A DNA stretch of 64,000 nt from NCBI GenBank assembly GCA_032433765.1, contig JAVIAB010000047.1, positions 14,187,607-14,251,606 of the forward strand. The letters are read 5' to 3'. The notes beneath the pieces are model-generated. The model ran no database searches, was not told where the DNA came from, and saw only the letters and a list, made by a program, of their open reading frames with translations. Below are positions 47,981 to 57,915 of this stretch, piece after piece. This stretch comes from Megaustenia siamemsis. Taxonomy: Eukaryota > Mollusca > Gastropoda > Stylommatophora > Ariophantidae. The translations under genes and the position numbers were made by a program. Positions within the stretch are counted from its first letter, which is position 1; the number at the start of each line of letters is the position of its first letter.

Positions 47981-48292
47981 TTAACTCTTTCCGTACGTTG
48001 CGCCGCTCTGTGCGCCATGGTGATTTCGGCAGCGTACGTTTCGCCGCATAGTGCGTCACTCTCAATTTGATTAGTGTGAACCGTCATCAAATCATATTCT
48101 TTTTATATGTCTTGTATCATCTTGATATTGGTGAAATATAATACCTTGTTCAATTATCTAAAAATGTATATATAATATATTATATGTTAAAGAAATATCA
48201 ATATGTAGATTGATTCTTAAAACCATGAAAATTGTTGTCTCTGAAATCTCTTCCGTAGCGTCGATAAAAAACTTCCGTACAGAAAGAGTTAA
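47981..48292. mobile_element. TTAA-flanked MITE
   Basis: A 312-bp element with TTAACTCTTTCCGTACG at the left and, inverted, TTAACTCTTTCTGTAC at the right. The TTAA ends and short inverted repeats suggest a piggyBac-type non-autonomous element. A truncated copy is at 1373-1553. No coding capacity. Confidence 0.75.
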
Positions 48293-48297
48293 TCTTC

Positions 48298-48418
48298 CGG
48301 ACTTAAAAGGACGTTAAGTAGGCGTAGATGCAACGTGTTGTGATTGACAGCAAGCAGCGATGTTTGGGTCTTTCCGCCCATCACATGCGTTGTTCAGAAT
48401 CTAGTCTCAACTGAGTGT
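48298..48418 (+). repeat. Dispersed repeat Y, copy b (left part)
   Basis: It matches the start of 44755-45050: ACTTAAAAGGACGTTAAGT and CGTGTTGTGATTG. Confidence 0.5.
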
Positions 48419-48419
48419 C

Positions 48420-49025
48420 AACATCGCATAACGGACAGCTTTATAGTGTTCAGATCGTCAACATCGCATAACAGACAGCTTTATAGTGTTCAGATCGTCA
48501 ACATCGCATAACAGACAGCTTTATAGTGTTCAGATCGTCAACATCGCATATACGGACAGCTTTATAGTGTTCAGATCGTCAACATCGCATATGGGACAGC
48601 TTTATAGTGTTCAGATCGTCAACATCGCATAACGGACAGCTTTATAGTGTTCAGATCGTCAACATCGCATAACAGACAGCTTTATAGCAAGTTCAGATCG
48701 TCAACATCGCATAACAGACAGCTTTATAGCAAGTTCAGATCGTCAACATCGCATAACAGGCAGCTTTATAGCAAGTTCAGATCGTCAACATCGCATAACG
48801 GACAGCTTTATAGTGTTCAGATCGTCAACATCGCATAACAGGCAGCTTTATAGCAAGTTCAGATCGTCAACATCTCATAACGGGCAGCTTTATAGTGTTC
48901 AGAGCGTCAACATCTCATAACGGACAGCTTTATAGTGTTCAGATCGTCAACATCGCATAACAGACAGCTTTATATCGTTCAGATCGTCAACATCGCATAA
49001 CGGACAGCTTTATATCGTTCAGATC
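48420..49025. repeat. 40-bp minisatellite
   Basis: About 15 copies of GTTCAGATCGTCAACATCGC plus ATAACAGACAGCTTTATAGT. Some units carry AGCAAGTTC in place of AGTGTTC. Confidence 0.95.
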
Positions 49026-49359
49026 GACACCTCAGCCCATTTCCCAGTATGAAGCATGCCTGCCCACCCGAATGAAAGCACTAATGACAGCGTTAGCTTA
49101 GATTCACAAACTCCCTACACCAGCAACAAAGACCCTGCCGCCATCTTTCATAGTCACCTCTTCCAACAAGCGTGACAGGTGACAGTCGCTCTATTTGTTT
49201 CTACCCTGGCAATGATTAGGGCCTCGGTAGCCACGCGGGCTAGGCGTCATCGTGAGTTAAGGCATCAAGATGCATAGAGACACAAACCTGCTGTAAAGCG
49301 GTGATAATAATAATTTTAAAAAGAGGAAAAAAGATGGTAGTTTTTAGTATCCGTTTTCA
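49026..49359. other. Spacer with tRNA-like head
   Basis: 49208-49260 (GGGCCTCGGTAGCCACGCGG) resembles the head of SINE-4 but lacks a clear B box. Otherwise nothing recognised. Confidence 0.3.
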
Positions 49360-49520
49360 TCCATCGCTACCCATATTCGCTGCTTAACCAGACTGGTTAT
49401 TTTCTTTCTAGGGGCACTGCGAATGGGTGGAAGAGGATACTGATAGTTCTGGTTTACCTATCCTGGCGCAAACTGTCAGCTATGAGTCTGCATGCTGTCA
49501 GCTTAGGTGATGATATGTGT
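49360..49520 (+). repeat. Dispersed repeat Y, copy b (right part)
   Basis: It shares CCAGACT, a CCTATCCTGGCGCAA segment and CAGCTATGAGTC with 44755-45050. Confidence 0.45.
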
Positions 49521-49599
49521 GTCTTCGTATCCAAACACGGCTGTTAATAATATATACAACTATACACATAATATACATCTCTCTCTCTCTGCGATCAAG

Positions 49600-49845
49600 A
49601 CTCAATCAGAGTAGGATTCCAGACTCTCTCATGAAGTCAGCTGTCTGTTTAAATAATTCGATTGCCCCATATAGTTTACCTTCCAGGGAGGTGGGTGTGG
49701 ACCACATTGCTCTTCTCAGGTCTGTGTACTGGGGGCAATCCTGTAGAACATGTTTTGTAGTCATATTGTCCAGTGTACCGTGGCACAGGCTGGTTGTACC
49801 TATTTTGAATTTGGTGAACATACACACAAAGTATATATTCACGTT
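49600..49845 (-). mobile_element. LINE fragment with RNase H-end motif
   Basis: Minus-strand frame 49606-49842: HVLQDCPQYTDLRRAMWS, SLEGKLYGAIELFKQTADFM. This is the terminal segment common in retroelement ORF2 proteins that end in RNase H. The rest of the element is absent. Confidence 0.65.
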
Positions 49846-49922
49846 GATAAGTAATACAATATATACACGTAATAATGATGTTTAAGGAAAGTAATGATTG
49901 AACTAGTAATGAGGTAACTTAC

Positions 49923-50250
49923 CAACGACCAGCGTTAGAACGTCCGACACAGCCAGGCTAAACAGGTAGTAGTTTGTAACCGTTCTCATATAGGCGTTCC
50001 GGGCGATGACGATACACGTGCAGATGTTGCCGATCACACCAGTTAGGAAGATGGCGCTGTAGACCACAGTAATTGGCACCACAGTGCGAATGTCTTTTCT
50101 CCTGGAGCCTAGAATATTCTGCAAAATCCTATCAACGTCGTCCTGCAGACTCAGATTGAAGTCTTCAAGGTCAATCCCTGACAAGTTCAAGGACATGTTG
50201 GCTAAAATCTCAGAAAATGACTGCAACGTCACATGATGATTGTCCATCAT
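49923..50250 (-). CDS. First coding exon of a neuropeptide GPCR (neuromedin-U/CAPA/pyrokinin-like)
   Basis: The exon encodes the extracellular N-terminus and first two helices of a class-A receptor. ATG 50248-50250 is preceded in frame by a TAA eight codon-lengths or less upstream, which fixes the start. Residues 1-55 carry three N-glycosylation sequons (N18, N22, N32). TM1 is about 58-82 with GNICTCIVIA, the conserved GN. TM2 is about 92-110 with TNYYLFSLAVSDVLTLVVG, containing the LAVSD motif. That TM2 wording is closest to neuromedin-U, CAPA and pyrokinin receptors. The exon ends at a consensus donor G/GTAAGT (intron from 49922), splitting codon 110 after its first base. No later exon was found, so the intron is large or the rest lies outside. 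Intact, and the best host-gene candidate here. Exact receptor subtype is inference. Confidence 0.85.
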
Positions 50251-50655
50251 TCTCTTTTATTATCCTCGTTTCTGATTGGACAACAATTGAAATTAAATCT
50301 CACGGGGAAAAAAACATGAAAAAGAATCCAACAAACTCAGCTTGGTCTCAATGCGTAATAATTCGAGATCTTCGAATCCAAATGTTTTTTGCTCGAAATA
50401 CGTATAATCCAAATACCGATGACTGGTTCATTAATAATCCAAAAAGTTATAGCTATGTTTCAGTTTAATCATATTTGGCATTGTAAATTGAATGTAAAGT
50501 TGGAATGTTTCTTCCTGGCAGCAGTTCATGTTGATCGCGTAATTTCAACTGAACACACATTTGGATCTCACTTAAAACTGTGTGCCTTCTGTATAATCTA
50601 AACATCGTTTTCTTTAGGTGTAAACATGACTATTTCATTTACGTGTAAACATGAC
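50251..50655. other. Upstream flank of the receptor exon and edge of a minisatellite
   Basis: Possible 5' region of the receptor gene. From about 50600 it contains GGTGTAAACATGACTAT-type units of the array that also flanks Polinton-1 on the right. No promoter motif is called. Confidence 0.45.
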
Positions 50656-51659
50656 AGTAGTATAGTAGGGTCCATTTGACCCGTATTGTTGCTCTAAATT
50701 AACAAAGATATATAGGGCGGCGCGCGGCGCGCATAACACGTGCGGCGCAGGGGGAGTTAATCGTGACCTCTGGTCCCGGTGACCCCGGAAGTGACCTGTT
50801 TATGTCTGGTGTATGCTGACTTTGGAGTTCTTTATGTACTTGATCGTTAGTGATAGGTTAGTAGATTATACAACATCAATGAAAAACGATCAATATAAAA
50901 CAGAAGACAAAGATATATTTTATTCTTTTATTATCTCAATAGGTGTATAACATACAGTGGATATTATATAACATTACAAAAATATTTAGTGCACGGAGTA
51001 AATATATAGTACAAGGATAACATTTATTTATAGCTAGGTGGTTGGGTGTCTGCTTAAATTTGTGTCATAAATGAATCATAAGGGGTGAAACTTGTTAGAG
51101 ATTGCTGGTCAGTCCATGCTGGTAGTGTAAAGAGTTAAATCTCTAGAGGCATAGTCGAGACGTTATCATCAGCTACCTTTCTTTTTATATAGAAATAGGA
51201 TAGAGCATTTCTTGTTTGACTGTAGGAAAATATGGAATTATTTAAGACTTTGAAACCTACATTTTTCGCACCCTTGGCCTTTTGCGTGGCGAGAACCTCT
51301 AAAAACATATCTTTATCTAATTTGTTGTGTTGCTTGCTTAACCCCTTACAACTGATTTTATCGTAATCCCCACTACAATGGTACGTTTTACTACATAAGA
51401 TAACAAGAGCTGTCCCTTCGTAATCTAGTTTAAAAAGACCTGGCGTTCGTTTTGTGTACGCTTTAACACCCTTACAGCTTATACAATCTGTCTTGCTAAT
51501 ATGCTCATCGCAAAACTCAGCAGGAAACCAGTCTTTATATACACTATTAAACTCATCACGCAGACCTGACTTAACTATGTCCTCTAGCTTAGGTGCGCTT
51601 AAGGCTAAGTATAAACTATCAGTATCTGTTTCACATAACTGAAAGTTGGACCTATCTAC
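50656..51659 (+). repeat. Polinton-1 left terminal inverted repeat (1004 bp)
   Basis: It pairs with the reverse complement of 56669-57671. It includes the last 525 bases of the polymerase gene, the 3' flank, and a GC-rich alternating block (GGCGGCGCGCGGCGCGC, about 50717-50733). The arms differ by scattered substitutions. Confidence 0.93.
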
Positions 51660-54600
51660 AAACTTATCTAAGAACTCGAAATAAAAAGCTAACATACGAA
51701 GTTTTGCATATTGATACACGAAGAAACCGATTTGTAGGGGTAAGTCCCAAACCGTTTTCTTTTTCTCCATCTCAATTTCAAAAAGATCCTCCCCTATTTC
51801 AGTCATCTTTTTAAATCGGGAAATATTTATCATTTTTGATATCTCATCCCCCCGAACATACGAGACAGCACTATGATTGGACTTATTGGTTAGAGTCTTC
51901 CCGTAGGCTGAGTTTCCTAAGAGCTTCATCGTATCACTTACTATAGATTGATTTTCGTCTAGATCACCAGCCCTCCTAGCGTCAGAAACCATTTCTCCAA
52001 ACTTTTTAAAACAACTAGACGGATGATATTCTATCACTTGATAGATTTTTGTTACCTCTAACCCATGATCTAAATACCATTTTAACAGTGGTGTTGCCAA
52101 CAAAATTTTTTCCCCGACATAACTACCGATTAGAGTGCGACGAGGGGTTGACAACAAGTTATGTTTGAGGGCATATGCACCCATAAACGACCCAATATCG
52201 TCACGCGTGACGTCAATATTTTTGAAAATTTGAGTCATCTCACTGAAATGTTCCTTCAGGTGGTCGGGAACGTGTAGATCACATTCCACTAAACCAAAAC
52301 ACGTCCCATCTGAAACAGAAGTCAGAATCTGTTTATCACTGAGAGGGATCCCTTCTTTAGAGTAAGAGGGTCTTGCTCGAGGGATGGCTTTAGAAAGGAA
52401 AGCCCTAATGGTTGGGTCAGACTTTTTCAGAGCCTGCCACTCACATTCCCACATAACTTCTACTGGGACTTTTACCTCCTCGGTTAGGTAGGTGTGTATC
52501 TCGCATGTTTTTTTCAAACAGCTCGAACAAGGGTTTATTGTTAACAGGGTTTCTATCTTTATCTTTGGTGAGGGGACAGTCTTTGTGACCATGGTACAGA
52601 CAACCATGAAAATTGTAGACTTCTATTGGATTTATCCCACCCATCCACATGGATATTTCTAGCACCTAATCGAAACTCCCTCCCGTTAAACTGAGTTTTC
52701 AACTCCACCCCTTTTTGGTGAGCGACCCACGTTAGCCACTCTCTACTTTGTTGGACATAATAGTTATCTTTTTCGACCCTAAACCCGGTCTCCATTCTTC
52801 TAATAATTGGATAATCTGTTGGCATTGGGTTCATCAGAGCCCAAAGATACAACGCGTTGGCATCGTAACCTTGGATGGATTTGACTACCTTTCCGCCCCT
52901 AATAAGCGTTTTGCCTACCTCGTGATACCTATGGAAAATTATAGAGGGACCCCCGACGATATTATCTCTAATCATTGTGTGTAGACTCGCCTGTTTTCTC
53001 GAACATAAACTAAACATTACACCCATATCAACGGTCTTAAAAAGATACTTTAAACAAACACCCGGAACCGAAATGGCGTCTTTAAAACAGTCGACACCCC
53101 GCTCCCCATAAAAGCGAACTTGCTGCTCCAAGGCTTCTAAGAATGGGACTACATCTTTGTTATTATACCACACCAAAAAGTCCCTAAGGGTGGTCATGTT
53201 ATTGTCCTTCCAGACCTTTTTACACAGAGCGTACTCCTCTTTGGAAATGTTGGAATTTTTTAACGACGAGTAAAAGGCTTCGTATGGGGGTAACTCAGTT
53301 TCGTCCAACTTTTGGGGGTCGTCTATATATTCATAACAAAAGTAACCCTTTGTCTCACTAATCTTATAAGCTGCCAAGTACTTGCTGTAGCTGAAACCTG
53401 GTGCTAGATAGCTTACTATATCTAAGAATTTTAGATTCTGTGTTGCAATACACATAAAGTTATTGTTTCTTTTAATTATAAACTTGAACGGTTTTTGGTA
53501 CTTTGTAGTCTCCTTCCATTTTATCTTCCTCTTCTTCGATAACATCAGCGTCTTCTTCTTCTTCCATACTATCACCGTCTTCACCCACTTGGGCAGTGAC
53601 ATCCATGAAGTGCTTTATTAAATAAGGTTTAATGACGTTGACGTCATATTTCCCCGAGTTAAACCCTATCACTGGAAGCTCTTTTAAATACTCATCAAAC
53701 CTAACTACTATCTTGTCTTTATTCAGAGCATGGAGTTGAGTAAAAATACTTTCAAACCGATCTCGCAACAACGAGTATGCCTTAGCAGCTATACCAGTGA
53801 GATAATCAAGCATCTGACTAACTAAAACCTGTGGGTCACCCTTGGTTATGAAACATTTTGGTGCCTCCCACCCAGGGACATTTGACGCTATAGAACAGGA
53901 GAGGGGCACGTGTTTAGCTACAAAGGTAGTCGATTGAGTCTCTTGTGGAACATTCCTACTATCAAAATAACATTCATAGTCGAAGGTCGCCCTGAACGGG
54001 TAAATAAAAGACTCTGGAGTACTGATCCCTTCAACGCTGATCGCGTCCCATACACTTTCAGGTGAAGAGTAAACCCCACCCTTATATGTCTCTACAGCCA
54101 TATCCCCATTACAAGTTTTTTCGTGCCTATCCATACGCCCAAACTTTTTCCACAATTTCCCACATTTTCCACAAGAAAAGCTTTTACTAGCCCTGGAAAG
54201 ATCGTTTATATAAAAGAAGTGGTTTTTGTAAAGTAAAAGACGGAGAGTTTCACTATAACTACTACCGCTTCTCAGGACAATACGCAAGGCTTGGTCAGAA
54301 TCAAACTAAAAAATATCTATGTTTATTGAAAAACAATTTTCTAAGAGAGGCATTTCAGCAAGAGTTACACCCGGAAAGTTACCTAACATTTGAAACGGGT
54401 TAAACTGTTTGAAAAGTAGTCTTGAAACCTTCCTAACATCCTCAACAGAGCCACCTCGATGGACAGCTAGACAACGGAAGAAGCAAAGATTATCATTGTA
54501 AACATTAGAATTGGAGTCGGTTTGAAGGGTGTTAATGCCGTGGTTCGATGCAATGTAGGGTGGGATATCTATCAGACACCCTATAGGATAATCTTGAAGT

Positions 54601-55478
54601 TTATAAACATAAACACTCGTACTGACTAATGCTTCCAAGGTATATTTGGTTGTCTCCCTATTTTTATTTGCATACCCTAATATATCACTTTCATTTAATC
54701 TATCAACAAATGTTTCAAAGTCATTTTTGTTGTTAACTAACAAGGGTTTGTCTAACCCGGTCGCGTTATTTGAGCTGGCGTGAAAGTAACGCAACCCATG
54801 TGTCTCCCTATGTCTTAAAACTAGATGATGACTATAATTCACCTTGAAACGCTTTTTCTGGGCTAGAAAAATTGGGTTTACAAGGGTCTTCCAATCTATA
54901 GGAGTATCAGGCTGATGAAATATAGTATACGTGCCCATGTATTTGGTCCTACGTTCATGTGTTCTAATAGCTAACCAGTTGTTCTTATATAACATCTTAA
55001 TATCTTGAGGTAACTTATTTAAAGAGTCTATTTCATTAATAAGTCTTGGTCTCTTTGAGGGCTCTTGAGTCGAACTCTTTACTACCCGCTTGCGTGAGGT
55101 TGTCGATACCAGTATGCCTGGTAGTGTTGATGATGGTGTTGAGTTGTCCACCCATGTGTCATGGCTAGCAAGATGTACTTGCAGACGGCTTGCTCCAGTG
55201 AAGCTTTGTTGACAAATGTGGCAGACATAGGGGGTAGTGCTGGTCTCTTTCGAGGGTATATGATCGGCTGAAACAGGAGTTGGTGACGCTGGAACTACTG
55301 AGACAAGAGATACAGGATGCTCTGTCTTGATATGTCTGGCAAGGCTGTCTACTCTTGTATATACTCGTTCACAAACATCACATTTGTATTCCTGACGCCC
55401 ATGTACACTAGCAACATGTCGCTTTATGTCCCGGCGCCGGGTAAAAGTTTTGGAGCAGAGATGACAAGTGTTAGACAT
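51135..55478 (-). pseudogene. Zinc-finger/OTU-like/protein-primed DNA polymerase B (Polinton-1), broken
   Basis: About 1450 codons from ATG 55478. In order: C2H2 fingers at residues 5-26, 33-54 and 86-106; an OTU-like motif DNLCFFRCLA near residue 330; a Cys ribbon (CGKCGKLWKKFG); exonuclease motif I FDYE (53973-53984); motif II GFNSGKYD (53643-53666); an acidic stretch; palm motif A YDANALYLWAL (52835-52867); FHGCLYHGH; motif B NSAYGK (about 51900-51917); motif C DTDS (51615-51626). All catalytic motifs are kept. The frame is broken by an in-frame TAG (54306-54308) and three frameshifts: near 53500, near 52640, and in an A7 run (plus-strand T7, 52508-52514). The breaks are few, so recent decay or assembly error is possible. 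The family copies linear DNA from a terminal protein. Confidence 0.9.
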
Positions 55479-55494
55479 CTGTAGAAAAGAAATT
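55479..55494 (-). promoter_or_regulatory. Splice-acceptor-like site before the polymerase ATG (Polinton-1)
   Basis: The minus strand reads TTTCTTTTCTACAG directly before ATG. It matches the arrangement in Polinton-2 (8915-8928). The frame stays open 37 codons upstream, but that segment is hydrophobic and AT-rich and looks like intron. Confidence 0.5.
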
Positions 55495-55973
55495 GAAACA
55501 TTACAACTAAAGGGTAACGAACAGTAAACATTACAAGAAAACAAAACAAGAAAGTAAACAATGAGAACTAACGAAAGGAGGTTATACAAGTAACACGTGG
55601 ATACTAAGAAACCAACTTATCGAAATTAGGTTACTAAATAACACGTGGATACTAAACAACCAACTTATCGAAAACAGGTTACTAAAGTAACATACTATAA
55701 TATTAAAGAACTAAGATAACACTTACTTTTTATGTGTTTGAAGGCACGAGACACATCCGTCGTCAACAACTATAAGCGAAAGTCTGATTCCAAGCTTCAC
55801 AGTCGCGTTATATACACACCAGAAACACCGGAAGTGTTACTAAAAATAGAACTGACCTCTGATGCAATACCGGAAGTGTTACTAAAAATAGCTTTTGACT
55901 GCTGACGCGATGCCCGTGGAGTTTCTAAAAATAGATTTTGATCTCTGATGCAATACCAGGCAATTTTATATGA
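55495..55973. other. Leader region of Polinton-1
   Basis: It contains two copies of a 50-bp unit (AACACGTGGATACTAA, about 55590-55690) and three diverged copies of a unit with GGAAGTGTTACTAAAAATAG (about 55825-55935). It is probably the promoter or leader of the polymerase gene. No core promoter is called. Confidence 0.5.
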
Positions 55974-56668
55974 GTTTTCCCCTTGACTCTTTTTGAGGGC
56001 TACGCCCATCAAACTCTTAAAAATAATAAATTTACACTCTAAACTTACCCCAGATGTTATTTTAGTCATCCACATAGCAAAAATTTACTAAAAAACCACT
56101 TTTATGAGTGTTGCCCCCTTACCCATTTTTGATGGTTACGCCTATGAAACTGTTAAAAATAGTAAATTTAACATCTAGACATACCCCAAACTTTATATTA
56201 AGCATCCCCGTATCAAGAATGTACATAAAAACAACTTTTGAAATTACTACCCCCGTACCCATTTTTGGCGGTTACGCCCATGAAACTGTCAAAAATAGTA
56301 AATTTAACATCTAGACATACCCCAAACTTTATATTAAGCATCCCCGTATCAAGAATTTACATAAAAACAACTTTTGAAATTACTACCCCCGTGCCCATTT
56401 TTGGCGGCTACGCCCATGAAACTGTTAAAAATAGTAAATTTAACATCTAGACATACCCCAAACTTTATATTAAGCATCCCCGTATCAAGAATGTACATAA
56501 AAACAACTTTTGAAATTACTACCCCCGTGCCCATTTTTGGCGGTTATGCCCATGAAACTGTTAAAAATAGTAAATTTAACATCTAGACAGACCCCAAACT
56601 TTATATTAAGCATCCCCGTATCAAGAATTTACATAAAAACAACTTTTGAAATTACTACCCCCGTACCC
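55974..56668. repeat. 136-bp tandem array inside Polinton-1
   Basis: Five units. The first is diverged and the last four nearly identical: GTACCCATTTTTGGCGGTTA, CATGAAACTGTTAAAAATAG, AACATCTAGACATACCCC, AAGCATCCCCGTATCAAGAA. It ends exactly where the right TIR begins. Small open frames across it follow from the repeat. Confidence 0.95.
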
Positions 56669-57193
56669 GTAGATAGGTCCAACTTTCAGTTATGTGAAAC
56701 AGATACTGATAGTTTATACTTAGCCTTAAGCGCACCTAAGCTAGAGGACATAGTTAAGTCAGGTCTGCGGGATGAGTTTAATAGTGTATATAAAGACTGG
56801 TTTCCTGCTGAGTTTTGCGATGAGCATATTAGCAAGACAGATTGTATAAGCTGTAAGGGTGTTAAATCGTACACAAAACGAACGCCAGGTCTTTTTAAAC
56901 TAGAGTACGAAGTGACAGCTTTTGTTAGCTTATGTAGTAAAACGTACCATTGTAGTGGGGATTACGATAAAATCAGTTGTAAGGGGTTAAGCAAGCAACA
57001 CAACAAATTAGATAAAGATATGTTTTTAGAGGTTCTCGCCACGCAAAAGGCCAAGGGTGGGAAAAATGTAAGTTTCAAAGTCTTAAATAATTCCATATTT
57101 TCCTACAGTCAAACAAGAAATGCTCTATCCTATTTCTATATAAAAAGAAAGGTAGCTGATGATAACGTCTCGACTATGCCTCTAGATATTTAA
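56669..57193 (+). pseudogene. Duplicated polymerase B C-terminus in the right TIR
   Basis: About 174 codons corresponding to the palm C-terminal part, starting just before motif C (DTDS) and ending MPLDI at TAA 57191-57193. Roughly ten residues differ from the main gene (for example KGVKSYTKR versus KGVKAYTKR). The frame is open back to 56510 through the tandem repeat. It lacks motifs A and B and cannot be a polymerase. Confidence 0.93.
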
Positions 57194-57671
57194 CTCTTTA
57201 CACTACCAGCATGGACTGACCAGCAATCTCTAACAAGTTTCACCCCTTATGATTTATTTATGACACAAAGTTAAGCAGACACCCAACTACCTAGCTATAA
57301 ATAAATGTTATCCTTGTACTATATATTTACTCCGTGTACTAAATATTTTTGTAATGTTATATAATATCCACTGTATGTTATACACCTATTGAGATAATAA
57401 AAGAATAAAATATATCTTTGTCTTCTGTTTTATATTGATCGTTTTTCATTGATGTTGTATAATCTACTAACCTATCACTAACGATCAAGTACATAAAGAA
57501 CTCCAAAGTCAGCATACACCAGACATAAACAGGTCACTTCCGGGTCACCGGGATCAGAGGTCACGGTTAACTCCCCCTGCGCCGCACGTGTTATGCGCGC
57601 CGCGCGCCGTCCTATATATCTTTATTAATTTAGCGCCACAATTATTGTCAAATGGACCCTGCTATACTACT
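56669..57671 (-). repeat. Polinton-1 right terminal inverted repeat (1003 bp)
   Basis: Partner of 50656-51659. The outer end is CTATACTACT, followed by CATGAC. Confidence 0.93.
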
Positions 57672-57915
57672 CATGACTTTACTGTTAATGTGTAAGTATG
57701 ACTATACTGATTAAGTGTAAACATGACTATATTATTTAAGTATAAACATGACTTTACTGTTAATGTGTATGTATGACTATACTGTTAATGTGTAAACATT
57801 ATATTATTTAAGTGTAAACATGACTGTACTGTTAATGTGCAAACATAACTATACTGTTAATGTGTAAAGATGACTATACTGTTTAATTGTAACCACGACG
57901 ATACTGTTTAGGTGT
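57672..57915. repeat. TGTAAACATGACTATA minisatellite, part 1
   Basis: About nine units of roughly 25-28 bp (TGTAAACATGACTATACTGT). The array also appears left of Polinton-1 (about 50610-50655) and right of the next LINE. Confidence 0.85.

Larger units (their letters stand above)
50656..57671. mobile_element. Polinton-1, polymerase-only element
   Basis: 7016 bp bounded by inverted AGTAGTATAG ends, with CATGAC directly outside both ends (50650-50655 and 57672-57677). A 6-bp duplication and 5'-AG termini are Polinton hallmarks. CATGAC also belongs to the surrounding minisatellite, which slightly weakens the duplication argument. Contents from left to right: a 1004-bp TIR, polymerase B on the minus strand reaching into that TIR, a leader region, a 136-bp tandem array, and the right TIR with a second copy of the polymerase 3' end. 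No ATPase, integrase, protease or capsid sequence was found. Confidence 0.88.

Noticed and set aside
52505..52520. Programmed -1 ribosomal frameshift at A AAA AAC in the Polinton-1 polymerase
   Set aside because: The downstream frame is +1 relative to the upstream frame at this site, so -1 slippage would not join them. An indel in the A-run is simpler.
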